Positions 40,101 to 54,642 of a DNA stretch of 64,000 bases are shown piece by piece. A program made the position numbers and the translations under genes. This DNA is from Petrolisthes cinctipes. Taxonomy: Eukaryota > Arthropoda > Malacostraca > Decapoda > Porcellanidae. Numbering within the stretch: the stretch's first letter is position 1; each line of letters begins with the position of its first letter. Below the pieces are notes generated by a model. The model saw nothing but the letters and a program-made list of their open reading frames with translations. It was not told the origin of the DNA and searched no databases. The stretch is from assembly GCA_033782935.1 (NCBI GenBank), contig JAWQEG010000506.1, forward strand, positions 124,001-188,000. Reading direction: 5' to 3'.

Positions 40101-42212
40101 CTAGCACTGAGTAGGCATGTACAGATCGTTTCTGGGACCCAAAAATATCGAATTTTCGGGTGTTTTGAGCAAGAATTTGGGATATAAACCAGTACTGAAG
40201 ATGCATGCATATATCAACTTTTTGCACTTAAAATATCGATTATGAGTATGTTTTGCGTCTGTATCTTGATACCATTCTAGCAAGGAGTAGGCATGTACAG
40301 ATCGCTTCAGTGACCCAAAAATATCGAATTTTCGGGTGTTTTGAGCCTGAATTTGAGATATAAACGGGTACAGAAGATGCATGCACATATCGACTTTGGG
40401 CACCCAAAATATCGATTTTGAACATGTTTTGGGCCTGTATTTTAATAAATACTCTAACACGGAGTAGGCATGTACCGATCGCTTCTGGGACCCCAAAATA
40501 TTGAATTTTCGGGTGTTTTGAGCCTGAATTTGAAATATAAACGGATACTGAAGATGCATGCACACATCAACTTTTTGCACTTAAAATATAGATTTTGAGC
40601 ATATTCTGGGCCTATATTTTGAAAATATTCTAGCACTGAGTAGGAATGTACAGATCGCTTCTGGGACCCAAAAATATCGAATTTTCGGGTGTTTTGAGCC
40701 TGAATTTGAGATATAAACGAGTACAGAAGATGCGTGCACATATCGACTTTGGGCTCCTAAAATATCGATATTAAGCATGTTTTGGGCCTATATTTTGAAA
40801 ATATTCTAGCACTGAGTAGGCATGTACAGATCGCCTCTGGGACCCAAAAATATCGAATTTTCGGGTGTTTTGAGCAAGAATTTGGGATATAAACGGGTAC
40901 AGAAGATGCATACACATATTGACTTTGGGCACCTAAAATATCGATTTTCAGCATGTTTTGGGCCTGTATTTTGAAAATACTCTAACACTGATTAGGCATG
41001 TACAGATCGCTTCTGGGACCCAAAAGTATCGAATTTTCGTGTTTTATGAGCCTGAATTTGAAATATAAACAGGTACAGAAGATGCATGCACATATCGACG
41101 TTTTGCACCTAAAATATCGATTTTTAGCATGTTTTGGGTCTGTATCTTGAAAACATTCTAGCACTGAGTAGTCATGTACAGATCGCTTTTGGGACCCAAA
41201 GATATCGAATTTTCGGGTGTTTTGAGCCTGAATTTGAAATATAAACACGTACAGAAGAATCATACACATATTGACTTTGGGCAACTAAAATATCGATTTT
41301 CATTATGTTTTTTGCCTGTATTTTGAAAATACTCTAACACGGAGTAGGCATGTACAGATCATTTCTGAGACCCATAAATATCGAATTTTCGTGATTTATG
41401 AGCCTGAATTTGAAATATAAACAGGTACAGAAGATGCATGCACATATCGACGTTTTGCACCTAAAATATCGATATTGAGCATGTTTTGGGTCTGTATCTT
41501 GAAAAAATTCTAGCACTGAGTAGGCATGTACAGATCGCTTCTGGGACCCAAAGATATCGAATTTTCGGGTGTTTTGAGCCTGAATTTAAAATATAAACAC
41601 GTACAGAAGAATGATACACATATTGACTTTGGGCAACTAAAATATCGATTTTCATTATGTTTTTTGCCTGTATTTTGAAAATACTCTAACACGGAGTAGG
41701 CATGTACAGATAGTTTCTGAGACCCAAAAATATCGAATTTTTGGGTGTTTTGAGCCTGAATTTGAGATATAAAAAGGTACAGAAGATCCATGCACATATC
41801 GACATTGGGCTCCTAAAATATCGATATTTAGCATGTTTTGGACCTATATTTTGAAAATATTCTAGCACTAAGTAGGCATGTACAAATCGCTTCTTTGACC
41901 AAAAAACATCGATTTTTCGGGTGTTTTGAGCCTGAATTTGATATATAAACAGGTACAGAAGATGCATGCATATATCGACTTTTTGCACCTAAAATATCGA
42001 TTATGAGCATGTTTTGGGTCTGTATCTTGAAAACATTCTAGCAAGGAGTAGGCATGTACAGATCGCTTCTGGGACCCAAAAATATCGAATTTTCGGGTGT
42101 TTTGAGCCTGAATTTGAGATATAATCGAGTACAGAAGATTCATGCACATATCGACTTTGGACACCTAAAATATCGATATTTAGCATGTTTTGGGCCTATA
42201 TTTTGAAAACAT
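40101..42212. repeat. 12-unit higher-order repeat, copy 1
   Basis: Twelve units (about 2,113 bp) repeated from 42213. Shared rare words include GAGCAAGAATTTGGGATATA, CTTGATACCATTCTAGC, GCTTCAGTGACCC and GAGCATATTCTGGGCC. Confidence 0.82.
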
Positions 42213-44603
42213 TCTAGCACTGAGTAAGCATGTACAGATCGTTTCTGGGACCCAAAAATATCGAATTTTCGGGTGTTTTGAGCAAGAATTTGGGATATAA
42301 ACCAGTACTGAAGATGCATGCATATATCAACTTTTTGCACTTAAAATATCGATTATGAGTATGTTTTGCGTCTGTATCTTGATACCATTCTAGCAAGGAG
42401 TAGGCATGTACAGATCGCTTCAGTGACCCAAAAATATCGAATTTTCGGGTGTTTTGAGCCTGAATTTGAGATATAAACGGGTACAGAAGATGCATGCACA
42501 TATCGACTTTGGGCACCCAAAATATCGATTTTGAACATGTTTTGGGCCTGTATTTTAATAAATACTCTAACACGGAGTAGGCATGTACCGATCGCTTCTG
42601 GGACCCCAAAATATTGAATTTTCGGGTGTTTTGAGCCTGAATTTGAAATATAAACGGATACTGAAGATGCATGCACACATCGACTTTTTGCACTTAAAAT
42701 ATCGATTTTGAGCATATTCTGGGCCTATATTTTGAAAATATTCTAGCACTGAGTAGGAATGTACAGATCGCTTCTGGGACCCAAAAATATCGAATTTTCG
42801 GGTGTTTTGAGCCTGAATTTGAGATAAAAACATGTACTGAAGATGCATGCACATATCGACTTTAGGCACCCAAAAAATCGATTTTGAGCATGTTTTGGGC
42901 CTGTATTTTAAAAAATACTCTAACACGGAGTAGGCATGTACCGATCGCTTCTGGGACCCCAAAATATTGAATTTTCGGGTGTTTTGAGCCTGAATTTGAA
43001 ATATAAACGGATACTGAAGATGCATGCACACATCGACTTTTTGCACTTAAATTATCGATTTTGAGCATATTCTGGGCCTATATTTTGAAAATATTCTAGC
43101 ACTGAGTAGGCATGTACAAATCGCTTTTGGGACCCAAAAATATCGAATTTTCGGGTGTTTTGAGCCTGAATTTGAGATATAAACGAGTACAGAAGATGCG
43201 TGCACATATCGACTTTGGGCTCCTAAAATATCGATATTAAGCATGTTTTGGGCCTATATTTTGAAAATATTCTAGCACTGAGTAGGCATGTACAGATCGC
43301 CTCTGGGACCCAAAAATATCGAATTTTCGGGTGTTTTGAGCAAGAATTTGGGATATAAACGGGTACAGAAGATGCATACACATATTGACTTTGGGCACCT
43401 AAAATATCGATTTTCAGCATGTTTTGGGCCTGTATTATGAGCCTGAATTTGAAATATAAACAGGTACAGAAGATGCATGCACATATCGACGTTTTGCACC
43501 TAAAATATCGATTTTGAGCATGTTTTGGGTCTGTATCTTGAAAACATTCTAGCACTGAGTAGGCATGTACAGATCGCTTTTGGGACCCAAAGATATCGAA
43601 TTTTCGGGTGTTTTGAGCCAGAATTTGAAATATAAACACGTACAGAAGAATCATACACATATTGACTTTGGGCAACTAAAATATCGATTTTCATTATGTT
43701 TTTTGCCTGTATTTTGAAAATACTCTAACACGGAGTAGGCATGTACAGATCATTTCTGAGACCCATAAATATCGAATTTTCGTGATTTATGAGCCTGAAT
43801 TTGAAATATAAACAGGTACAGAAGATGCATGCACATATCGACGTTTTGCACCTAAAATATCGATTTTGAGCATGTTTTGGGTCTTTATCTTGAAAAAATT
43901 CTAGCACTGAGTAGGCATGTAGAGATCGCTTCTGGGACCCAAAGATATCGAATTTTCGGGTGTTTTGAGCCTGAATTTAAAATATAAACACGTACAGAAG
44001 AATGATACACATATTGACTTTGGGCAACTAAAATATCGATTTTCATTATGTTTTTTGCCTGTATTTTGAAAATACTCTAACACGGAGTAGGCATGTACAG
44101 ATCGTTTCTGAGACCCAAAAATATCGAATTTTTGGGTGTTTTGAGCCTGAATTTGAGATATAAAAAGGTACAGAAGATCCATGCACATATCGACATTGGG
44201 CTCCTAAAATATCGATATTTAGCATGTTTTGGGCCTATATTTTGAAAATATTCTAGCACTAAGTAGGCATGTACAAATCGCTTCTTTGACCAAAAAACAT
44301 CGATTTTTCGGGTGTTTTGAGCCTGAATTTGATATATAAACAGGTACAGAAGATGCATGCATATATCGACTTTTTGCACCTAAAATATCGATTATGAGCA
44401 TGTTTTGGGTCTGTATCTTGAAAACATTCTAGCAAGGAGTAGGCATGTACAGATCGCTTCTGGGACCCAAAAATATCGAATTTTCGGGTGTTTTGAGCCT
44501 GAATTTGAGATATAATCGAGTACAGAAGATTCATGCACATATCGACTTTGGACACCTAAAATATCGATATTTAGCATGTTTTGGGCCTATATTTTGAAAA
44601 CAT
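42213..44603. repeat. 12-unit higher-order repeat, copy 2, enlarged and broken
   Basis: Second copy, about 2,391 bp. It equals copy 1 plus two extra units (near 42.74-43.1 kb) minus a 75-bp deletion at 43437. After the deletion it tracks copy 1 at a constant offset of 2,391 bp. Confidence 0.82.
43423..43450. repeat. Out-of-register junction: satellite unit shortened by 75 bp
   Basis: GGGCCTGTATTATGAGCCTG joins the middle of half B directly to the middle of the next half A, leaving a unit of about 101 bp. The undeleted counterpart is at about 40970-41055. Two T at the join are shared by both parents. The register downstream of this point is shifted for the rest of the array. Confidence 0.88.
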
Positions 44604-47596
44604 TCTAGCACTGAGTAAGCATGTACAGGTCGCTTCTTAAACCCAAAAATATTGAATTTTCGGGTGTTTTGAGCCTGAATTTGATATATAAACGGATACT
44701 GAAGATGAATGCACATATCGACTTTTTGCACTTAAAATATCGATATTTAGCATGTTTTGGGTCTATATTTTGAAAACATTCTAGCACTGAGTAATCATGT
44801 ACAGGTCGCTTCTTGAACCCAAAAATATTGAATTTTCAGGTGTTTTGAGCCTGAATTTGATATATAAACGGATACTGAAGATGAATGCACATATCGACTT
44901 TTTGCACTTAAAATATCGATTTTGAGCATGTTTTGGGCCTATATATTGAAAATATTCTAGCACTGAGTAGGCGTGTACAGATCGCCTCTGGGACCCAAAA
45001 TTATCGAATTTTCGGGTGTTTTAAGCCTGAATTAGGGATATAAACGGGTACAGAAGATGCATACACATATTGAGTTTGGGCACCTAAAATATCGATTTTC
45101 AGCATGTTTTGGTCCTGTATTTTGAAAATATTCTAGCACTGAGTAGGCATGTACAGAACGTTTGTGAGACCCAAAAATATCGAATTTTCGGGTGTTTTGA
45201 GCCCGATTTTTAGATATAAACGGGTACAGAAGATCCATGCACATATCGACTTTGGGCACTCAAAATATCGATTTTCAGTATGTTTTGGGCTTATCTTATG
45301 AAAATACTCTAACACTAAGTAGGCATGTACAGATCGCTTCTGGGACCCAAAATTATCGAATTTTCGGGTGTTTGGATCTGAATTTGAGATATAAAAGAGT
45401 ACAGAAGATGCATGCACATATCAACTTTGGGCACCTACAATATCGATATTTAGCATGTTTTGGGACTTTATTTTTTAAAATATTCTAGCACTGAGTAGAC
45501 ATTTACAGATCGCTTCTGGGACCCAAAAATATCGAATTTTCGGGTGTTTTGAGCCTGATTTTGGGATATAAACGGGTACAGAAAAATCATACACATATTG
45601 ACTTTGGGCTACTAAAATATCGATTTTCATTATGTTTTTTGCCTGTATTTTGAAAATACTCTAACACGGAGTAGGTATGTAAAGATCGTTTCTGAGACCC
45701 AAAAATATCGAATTTTCGGGTGTTTTGAGCCTGAATTTGAGATATAAAATGGTACAGAAGATCTATGCACATATCGACTTTTAGCATTAAAAATGTCGAT
45801 TTACGGTATGTTTTAGGCCTATATTTTGAAAATACTCTAACACTGAGTAGGCATGTACAGATCGCTTCTGGGGCCCAAAAATATAGAGCTTTCGGGTGTT
45901 TTAAACCGGAATTTGAGATATAAACGGGTACAGAAGATGCATGCACATATCGACTTTGGGCACATAAAATATCGATAATTAGCATGTTTTGGGCCTATGT
46001 TTTGAAAATATTCTAGCACTGAGTATGCATGTACAGATCGCTTCTGGGACCCAAAAATATCGAATTTTCGGGTGTTTTGAGCCTGAATTTGAGATATAAA
46101 CAGGTACAGAAGATGCATGCATATATCGACTTTTTGCACTTAAAATATCGATTATGAGTATGTTTTGCGTCTGTATCTTGATCCCATTCTAGCAAGGAGT
46201 AGGCATGTACAGATCGCTTCTGGGACCCAAAAATATCTAATTTTCGGGTGTTTTGAGCCTGAATTTGAGATATAAACGGGTACAGAAGATGCATGCACAT
46301 ATCTACTTTGGGCACCCAAAATATCGATTTAGAGCATGTTTTGGGCCTGTATTTTAATAAATACTCTAACACGGAGTAGGCATGTACAGATCGCTTCTGG
46401 GACCCCAAAATATTGAATTTTCGGGTGTTTTGAGCCTGAATTTGAGATATAAACGGCTACAGGAGATCTATGCACATATCGACTTTGGGCACTCAAAATA
46501 TCGATTTTCAGTATGTTTTGGGCCTATATTTTGAAAATACTCTAACACTGAGTAGGCATGTACAGATCGCTTATGGGACCCAAAAATATCGAATTTTCGT
46601 GATTTATGAGCCTGAATTTGAAATATAAACAGGTACAGATGATGCATGCACATATCGACGTTTTGCACCTAAAATATCGATTTTGAGCATGTTTTGGGTC
46701 TGTATCTTGAAAACATTCTAGCACTGAGTAGGCATGTACAGATCGCTTCTGGGACCCAAAGATATTGAATTTTCGGGTGTTTTGAGCCTGAATTTAAAAT
46801 ATAAACACGTACAGAAGAATGATACACATATTGACTTTGGGCAACTAAAATATCGATTTTCATTATGTTTTTTGCCTGTATTTTGAAAATACTCTAGCAC
46901 TGAGTAGGCATGTACAGATCGTTTCTGAGACCCAAAAATATCGAATTTTTGGGTGTTTTGAGCCTGAATTTGAGATATAAAAAGGTACAGAAGATCCAAG
47001 CACATATCGACATTGGGCTCCTAAAATATCGATATTTTGCATGTTTTGGGACTATATTTTGAAAATATTCTAGCACTAAGTAGGCATGTACAAATCACTT
47101 CTTTGACCAAAAAATATCGAATTTTCGGGTGTTTTGAGACTGAATTTGAGATATAAACAGGTACAGAAGATGCATGCATATATCGACTTTTTGCACCTAA
47201 AATATCGATTATGAGCATGTTTAGGGTTTGTATCTTGAAAACATTCTAGCAAGGAGTAGGCATGTACAGATCGCTTTTGGGACCCAAAAATATCGAATTT
47301 TCGGTGTTTTGAGCCTGAATTTGAGATATAAACGAGTACAGAAGATGCATGCACATATCGACTTTGGACACCTAAAATATCGATATTTAGCATGTTTTGG
47401 GCCTATATTTTGAAAACATTATAGTACTGAGTAGGCATGTACAGATCGCCTCTGGGACCCAAAAATATCGAATTTTCGGGTGTTTTAAGCCTGAATTAGG
47501 GATATAAACGGGTACAGAAGATGCATACACATATTGAGTTTAGGCACCTAAAATATCGATTTTCAGCATGTTTTGGGCCTGTATTTTGAAAATATT

Positions 47597-50500
47597 CTAT
47601 CACTGAGTAAGCATGTACAGATCGCTTGTGGGACCCTAAAATATCGAATTTTCGGGTGATTTGAGCCTGAATTTGAGATATAAACAGGTACAGAAGATGC
47701 ATGCATATATCGACTTTTTGCACTTAAAATATCGATTATGAGTATGTTTTGGGTCTGTATCTTGATACCATTCTATCAAGGAGTAGGAATGTACAGATCG
47801 CTTCTGGGACCCAAAAATATCGAATTTTCGGGTGTTTTGAGCCTGAATTTGAGATAAAAACAGGTACTGAAGATGCATGCACATATCGACTTTGGGCACC
47901 CAAAATATAGATTTTGAGCATGTTTTGGGCCTGTATTTTAATAAATACTCTAACACGGAGTAGGCATGTACAGATCGTTTCTGGGACCCAAAAATTTCGA
48001 ATTTTCGTGTATTTTGAGCCTGAATTTGAGATATAAACGGGTACAGGAGATCTATGCACATATCGACTTTGGGCACTCAAAATATCGATTTTCAGTATGT
48101 TTTGGGCCTATATTTTGAAAATACTCTAACACTGAGTAGGCATGTACAGATCGCTTTTGGGACCCAAAAATATCGAATTTTTGGGTGTTTTGAGCCTGAA
48201 TTTGAGATATAAACGAGTACAGAAGATGCGTGCACATACCGACTTTGGGCTCCTAAAATATCGATATTTTGCATGTTTTGGGCCTATATTTTGAAAATAT
48301 TCTAGCACTGAGTAGGCATGTACAGATCGTCTCTGGGACCCAAAAATATCGAATTTTCGGGTGTTTTGAGCAAGAATTTGGGATATAAACCAGTACTGAA
48401 GATGCATGCATATATCGACTTTTTGCACTTAAAATATCGATTATGAGTATGTTTTGCGTCTGTATCTTGATACCATTCAAGCAAGGAGTAGGCATGTACA
48501 GATCGCTTCTGTGACCCAAAAATATCGAATTTTCGGTTGTTTTGAGACTGAATTTGAGAAATAAACGGGTACAGAAGATGCATGCACATATCGACTTTGG
48601 GCACCCAAAATATCGATTTTGAACATGTTTTGGGCCTGTATTTTAATAAATACTCTAACACGGAGAAGGCATGTACCGATCGCTTCTGGAACCCAAAAAA
48701 TATTGAATTTTCGGGTGTTTTGAGCAAGAATTTGGGATATAAACCAGTACTGAAGATGCATGCATATATCGACTTTTTGCACTTAAAATATCGATTTTGA
48801 GCATATTCTGGGCCTATATTTTGAAAATATTCTAGCACTGAGTAGGAATGTACAGATCGCTTCTGGGACCCAAAAATATCGAATTTTCGGGTGTTTTGAG
48901 CCTGAATTTGAGATAAAAACAGGTACTGAAGATGCATGCACATATCGACTTTAGGCACCCAAAAAATTGATTTTGAGCATGTTTTTGGCCTGTATTTTAA
49001 AAAATACTCTAACACGGAGTAGGCATGTACAGATCGTTTCTGGGACCCAAAAATATCGAATTTTCGTGTATTTTGAGCCTGAATTCGAGATATAAACGGG
49101 TACAGGAGATCTATGCACATATCGACTTTGGGCACTCAAAATATCGATTTTCAGTATGTTTTGGGCCTATATTTTGAAAATACTCTAACACTGAGTAGGC
49201 ATGTACAAATCGCTTTTGGGACCCAAAAATATCGAATTTTCGGGTGTTTTGAGCCTGAATTTGAGATATAAACGAGTACAGAAGATGCGTGCACATATCG
49301 ACTTTGGGCTCCTAAAATATCGATATTAAGCATGTTTTGGGCCTATATTTTGAAAATATTCTAGCACTGAGTAGGCATGTACAGATCGCCTCTGGGACCC
49401 AAAAATATCGAATTTTAGGGTGTTTTGAGCAAGAATTTGGGATATAAACGGGTACAGAAGATGCATACACATATTGACTTTGGGCACCTAAAATATCGAT
49501 TTTCAGCATGTTTTGGGCCTGTATTTTGAAAATACTCTAACACTGATTAGGCATGTACAGATCGCTTCTGGGACCCAAAAATATCGAATTTTCGTGTTTT
49601 ATGAGCCTGAATTTGAAATATAAACAAGTACAGAAGATGCATGCACATATCGACGTTTTGCACCTAAAATATCGATTTTTAGCATGTTTTGGGTCTGTAT
49701 CTTGAAAACATTCTAGCACTGAGTAGGCACGTACAGATCGCTTTTGGGACCCAAAGATATCGAATTTTCGGGTGTTTTGAGCCTGAATTTGAAATATAAA
49801 CACGTACAGAAGAATCATACACATATTGACTTTGGGCAACTAAAATATCGATTTTCATTATGTTTTTTGCCTGTATTTTGAAAATACTCTAACACGGAGT
49901 AGGCATGTACAGATCATTTCTGAGACCCATAAATATCGAATTTTCGTGATTTATGAGCCTGAATTTGAAATATAAACAGGTACAGAAGATGCATGCACAT
50001 ATCGACGTTTTGCACCTAAAATATCGATTTTGAGCATGTTTTGGGTCTGTATCTTGAAAAAATTCTAGCACTGAGTAGGCATGTACAGATCGCTTCTGGG
50101 ACCCAAAGATATCGAATTTTCGGGTGTTTTGAGCCTGAATTTAAAATATAAACACGTACAGAAGAATGATACACATATTGACTTTGGGCAACTAAAATAT
50201 CGATTTTCATTATGTTTTTTGCCTGTATTTTGAAAATACTCTAACACGGAGTAGGCATGTACAGATCGTTTCTGAGACCCAAAAATATCGAATTTTTGGG
50301 TGTTTTGAGCCTGAATTTGAGATATAAAAAGGTACAGAAGATCCATGCACATATCTACATTGGGCTCCTAAAATATCGATATTTAGCATGTTTTGGGCCT
50401 ATATTTTGAAAATATTCTAGCACTAAGTAGGCATGTACAAATCGCTTCTTTGACCAAAAAATATCGAATTTTCGGGTGTTTTGAGCCTGAATTTGATATA

Positions 50501-53500
50501 TAAACAGGTACAGAAGATGCATGCATATATCGACTTTTTGCACCTAAAATATCGATTATGAGCATGTTTTGGGCCTATATTTTGAAAACATTCTAGCACT
50601 GAGTAAGCATGTACAGGTCGCTTCATAAACCCAAAAATATTGAATTTTCGGGTGTTTTGAGCCTGAATTTGATATATAAACGGATACTGAAGATGAATGC
50701 ACATATCGACTTTTTGCACTTAAAATATCGATATTTAGCATGTTTTGGGTCTATATTTTGAAAACATTCTAGCACTGAGTAATCATGTACAGGTCGCTTC
50801 TTGAACCCAAAAATATTGAATTTTCAGGTGTTTTGAGCCTGAATTTGATATATAAACGGATACTGAAGATGAATGCACATATCGACTTTTTGCACTTAAA
50901 ATATCGATTTTGAGCATGTTTTGGGCCTATATATTGAAAATATTCTAGCACTGAGTAGGCGTGTACAGATCGCCTCTGGGACCCAAAATTATCGAATTTT
51001 CGGGTGTTTTAAGCCTGAATTAGGGATATAAACGGGTACAGAAGATGCATACACATATTGAGTTTGGGCACCTAAAATATCGATTTTCAGCATGTTTTGG
51101 TCCTGTATTTTGAAAATATTCTAGCACTGAGTAGGCATGTACAGAACGTTTGTGAGACCCAAAAATATCGAATTTTCGGGTGTTTTGAGCCTGAATTTAA
51201 GATATAAACGGGTACATAAGATCCATGCACATATCGACTTTGGGCACTCAAAATATCGATTTTCAGTATGTTTTGGGCTTATCTTATTAAAATACTCTAA
51301 CACTAAGTAGGCATGTACAGATCGCTTCTGGGACCTAAAATTATCGAATTTTCGGGTGTTTTGAGCCTGAATTTAAGATATAAACAGGTACAGAAGATGC
51401 ATGCACATATCGACTTTGGGCACCTAAAATATCGATATTTAGCATGTTTTGGGCCTGTATTTAAAAAAATACTCTAATACGGAGTAGGCATGTACAGATC
51501 GCTTTTGGGACCCAAAAATATCGAATTTTCGTGTGTTTGGATCTGAATTTGAGATATAAAAGAGTACAGAAGATGCATGCACATATCGACTTTGGGCTCC
51601 TAAAATATCGATATTTAGCATGTTTTTGGCCTATATTTTGAAAATATTCTAGCACTGAGTAGGCATGTACAGATCGCCTCTGGGACCCAAAAATATCGAA
51701 TTTTCATGGTGTTTTAAGCCAGAATTTGGGATATAAACGGGTACAGAAGATGCATACACATATTGACTTTGGGCACCTAAAATATCGATTTTCAGCATGT
51801 TTTGGGCCTGTATTTTGAAAATACTCTATCACTGATTAGGCATGTACAGATCACTTCTGGGACCCAAAAATCTCGAATTTTCGGGTATTTTGAGTCTGAA
51901 TTTGGGATATAAACATGTACAGAAGATGCATACACATATTGACTTTGTGCACCAAAAATATCGTTTTTCAGCATGTTTTGAGCCTGCATTTTGAAAATAC
52001 TCTAGCACTGAGTAGGCATTTAAAAATCGCTTCTGGGACCCAAAAGTATCGAATTTTCGGGTGTTTTGAGCCTGAATTTGAGATATAAACAGGTACAGAA
52101 GATGCATGCATATATCAACTTTGGGCACCTACAATATCGATATTTAGCATGTTTTGGGACTTTATTTTTTAAAATATTCTAGCACTGAGTAGACATTTAC
52201 AGATCGTTTCTGGGACCCAAAAATATCGAATTTTCGGGTGTTTTGAGCCTGAATTTGGGATATAAACGGGTACAGAAAAATCATACACATATTGACTTTG
52301 GGCTACTAAAATATCGATTTTCATTATGTTTTTTGCCTGTATTTTGAAAATACTCTAACACGGAGTAGGTATGTACAGATCGTTTCTGAGACCCAAAAAT
52401 ATCGAATTTTCGGGTGTTTTGAGCCTGAATTTGAGATATAAAATGGTACAGAAGATCTATGCACATATCGACTTTTAGCATTAAAAATGTCAATTTACGG
52501 TATGTTTTAGGCCTATATTTTGAAAATACTCTAACACTGAGTAGGCATGTACAGATCGCTTCTGGGGCCCAAAAATATAGAGCTTTCGGGTGTTTTAAAC
52601 CGGAATTTGAGATATAAACGGGTACAGAAGATGCATGCACATATCGACTTTGGGCACATAAAATATCGATAATTAGCATGTTTTGGGCCTATGTTTTGAA
52701 AATATTCTAGCACTGAGTAGGCATGTACAGATCCCTTCTGGGACCCAAAAATATCGAATTTTCGGGTGTTTTGAGCCTGAATTTGAGATATAAACGGGTA
52801 CAGGAGATCTATGCACATATCGACTTTGGGCACTCAAAATATCGATTTTCAGTATGTTTTGGGCCTATATTTTGAAAATACTCTAACACTGAGTAGGCAT
52901 GTACAGATCGCTTCTGGGACCCAAATATATCGAATTTTCGTGATTTATGAGCCTGAATTTGAAATATAAACAGGTACAGATGATGCATGCACATATCGAC
53001 GTTTTGCACCTTAAATATCGATTTTGAGCATGTTTTGGGTCTGTATCTTGAAAACATTCTAGCACTGAGTAGGCATGTACAGATTGCTTCTGGGACCCAA
53101 AGATATTGAATTTTCGGGTGTTTTGAGCCTGAATTTAAAATATAAACACGTACAGAAGAATGATACACATATTGACTTTGGGCAACTAAAATATCGATTT
53201 TCATTATGTTTTTTGCCTGTATTTTGAAAATACTCTAACACGGAGTAGGCATGTACAGATCGCTTATGGGACCCAAAAATATCGAATTTTCGGGTGTTTT
53301 GAGCCTGAATTTGAGATATAAACGGGTACAGAAGATGCATGCACATATCTACTTTGGGCACCCAAAATATCGATTTTGAGCATGTTTTGGGCCTGTATTT
53401 TAATAAATACTCTAACACGGAGTAGGCATGTACAGATCGCTTCTGGGACCCCAAAATATTGAATTTTCGGGTGTTTTGAGCCTGAATTTGAGATATAAAC

Positions 53501-54642
53501 GGCTACAGGAGATCTATGCACATATCGACTTTGGGCACTCAAAATATCGATTTTCAGTATGTTTTGGGCCTATATTTTGAAAATACTCTAACACTGAGTA
53601 GGCATGTACAGATCGCTTATGGGACCCAAAAATATCGAATTTTCGTGATTTATGAGCCTGAATTTGAAATATAAACAGGTACAGATGATGCATGCACATA
53701 TCGACGTTTTGCACCTAAAATATCGATTTTGAGCATGTTTTGGGTCTGTATCTTGAAAACATTCTAGCACTGAGTAGGCATGTACATATCGCTTCTGGGA
53801 CCCAAAGATATTGAATTTTCGGGTGTTTTGAGCCTGAATTTAAAATATAAACACGTACAGAAGAATGATACACATATTGACTTTGGGCAACTAAAATATC
53901 GATTTTCATTATGTTTTTTGCCTGTATTTTGAAAATACTCTAGCACTGAGTAGGCATGTACAGATCGTTTCTGAGACCCAAAAATATCGAATTTTTGGGT
54001 GTTTTGAGCCTGAATTTGAGATATAAAAAGGTACAGAAGATCCAAGCACATATCGACATTGGGCTCCTAAAATATCGATATTTTGCATGTTTTGGGCCTA
54101 TATTTTGAAAACATTATAGTACTGAGTAAGCATGTACAGGTCGCTTCTTGAACCCAAAAATATTGAATTTTCGGGTGTTTTGAGCCTGAATTTGATATAT
54201 AAACGGATACTGAAGATGAATGCACATATCGACTTTTTGCACTTAAAAAATCGATTTTGAGCATGTTTTGGGCCTATATTTTGAAAATATTCTAGCACTG
54301 AGTAGGCATGTACAGATCGCCTCTGGGACCCAAAAATATCGAATTTTCGGTGTTTTGAGCCTGAATTTGAGATATAAACGAGTACAGAAGATGCATGCAC
54401 CTATCGACTTTGGGCTCCTAAAATATCGATATTTAGCATGTTTTGGGCCTATATTTTGAAAATATTCTAGCACTGAGTAGGCATGTACAGATCGCCTCTG
54501 GGACCCAAAAATATCGAATTTTCGGGTGTTTTAAGCCTGAATTAGGGATATAAACGGGTACAGAAGATGCATACACATATTGAGTTTGGGCACCTAAAAT
54601 ATCGATTTTCAGCATGTTTTGGGCCTTTATTTTGAAAATATT
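47597..54642. repeat. Large satellite superrepeat, copy II
   Basis: About 40 units in the order of copy I but with the 12-unit HOR present once rather than twice. It contains a six-unit internal duplication (48.05-48.27 and 49.11-49.33 kb, offset 1,059). Rare shared words include GTGATTTATGAGCCTG, GATCTATGCACATATCG and TTAGCATTAAAAATGTC. Confidence 0.72.

Larger units (their letters stand above)
38690..47596. repeat. Large satellite superrepeat, copy I
   Basis: Segments of this block reappear in the same order downstream: 38.7-39.9 kb at about 47.6-48.8 kb (offset 8,907), 40.98-42.01 kb at 49.54-50.57 kb (8,555), 44.78-45.4 kb at 50.77-51.4 kb (5,988), 45.59-45.99 kb at 52.28-52.68 kb (6,694) and 46.47-47.0 kb at 53.5-54.05 kb (7,046). 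Offsets change by whole units, plus one 75-bp step caused by the deletion at 43437. Confidence 0.75.
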
